In this document: piece after piece, positions 14,389-14,670 of the stretch
Numbering within the stretch: the stretch's first letter is position 1
Layout: the number at the start of each line of letters is the position of its first letter
Assembly (NCBI GenBank): GCA_017475805.1
Contig: JAFVEW010000291.1
Coordinates: 1 to 14,670, forward strand
Direction of reading: 5' to 3'
DNA length: 14,670 nt
Origin: Synergistaceae bacterium
Lineage (GTDB): Bacteria > Synergistota > Synergistia > Synergistales > Aminobacteriaceae
Made by a program: the position numbers and the translations under genes
The notes under the pieces: model-generated
What the model saw: the letters and a program-made list of their open reading frames with translations, nothing else
Databases searched by the model: none
What the model was told of the DNA's origin: nothing

Positions 14389-14670
14389 TTAACAAATCTC
14401 CTCTTTCCGCCATACCATTTTATTTATAATACCGACGTAGGACTGTATAATTTTTACAACTTTGTCTGAAACATTTTCGTCAATATAATCAGGCACAGGC
14501 ACGCCGTTATCATTGTTATTTATCATATCGACGGCTAAATCAACGGCTTGAAGCAGACCTTTTTCACTAATTCCTGATAACACAAAGCAGCCTTTATCTA
14601 AAGCTTCCGGCCTTTCTGTACTTGTGCGGATACAAACGGCAGGAAATGGACGTCCTATTGAAGTAAAGAA
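14389..14670 (-). CDS. capG: C-terminus of UDP-GlcNAc 2-epimerase-type enzyme (CapG/WbjD)
   Basis: The last 93 codons are in the window; the frame is open to the right edge. Near the visible N-terminal side the chain reads GRPFPAVCIRTSTERPEALDKGCFVLSG. RTSTERPEALDKG is the signature of non-hydrolysing UDP-N-acetylglucosamine 2-epimerases, contributing to UDP binding. The tail DYIDENVSDKVVKIIQSYVGIINKMVWRK is typical of the CapG/WbjD branch, which makes the final C2 epimerisation to UDP-N-acetyl-L-fucosamine. A plain WecB (UDP-ManNAc-forming) enzyme cannot be excluded from this fragment alone, but the adjoining capF strongly favours CapG. Its TAA stop directly abuts the capF ATG. A GTG at 14581-14583 is internal and should not be taken as the start. 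Confidence 0.88.
   Translation of the reverse strand, partial: FFTSIGRPFPAVCIRTSTERPEALDKGCFVLSGISEKGLLQAVDLAVDMINNNDNGVPVPDYIDENVSDKVVKIIQSYVGIINKMVWRKEEIC

Overview
The window is AT-rich bacterial chromosome from a flagellated diderm. The oversized hook-junction proteins (FlgK 1042 aa, FlgL 1191 aa) and the FlgL C-terminus ending PSLLDFL fit a low-GC member of Synergistota, but this taxonomic guess comes from memory of family features, not a search. I see no prophage, CRISPR array, tRNA, rRNA or transposase gene.

Layout. Positions 1-660 (minus) hold the N-terminal 220 codons of an exported DUF4198/COG5266-type protein. It diverges, over overlapping promoters, from a threonine aldolase (802-1848, plus). 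A 358-bp gap (1849-2206) contains a 33-codon ORF on the minus strand with a near-perfect Shine-Dalgarno, three leader hairpins, its own terminator, and a facing promoter for an antisense transcript. I read this as a candidate type I toxin-antitoxin locus. valS follows (2207-4885, plus) and ends against a long purine/pyrimidine inverted repeat.

From 13061 down to 4967 (minus) lies one flagellar operon, flgM-flgN-flgK-[four-helix-bundle gene]-flgL, preceded by a sigma28-like promoter. FlgM is the anti-sigma28 factor, FlgN the export chaperone for the junction proteins, and FlgK and FlgL the hook-filament junction. FlgK and FlgL carry large central expansions built from similar strand-helix-strand modules. 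The flgK-flgL junction is interrupted by a 507-bp cassette (8551-9057): a 117-aa protein of the 23S-rRNA intervening-sequence (four-helix-bundle, PF05635) family, bounded by 22-bp terminal inverted repeats matching at 21 of 22 positions. A gene-less hairpin of the same sequence type lies between valS and flgL. This cassette is the most striking feature of the window.

Positions 13189-14670 (minus) hold the end of a surface-polysaccharide locus: the C-terminus of a UDP-GlcNAc 2-epimerase-type enzyme (CapG/WbjD) abutting a complete CapF/WbjC reductase, two steps of UDP-N-acetyl-L-fucosamine synthesis. A terminator after capF separates it from the flagellar operon.
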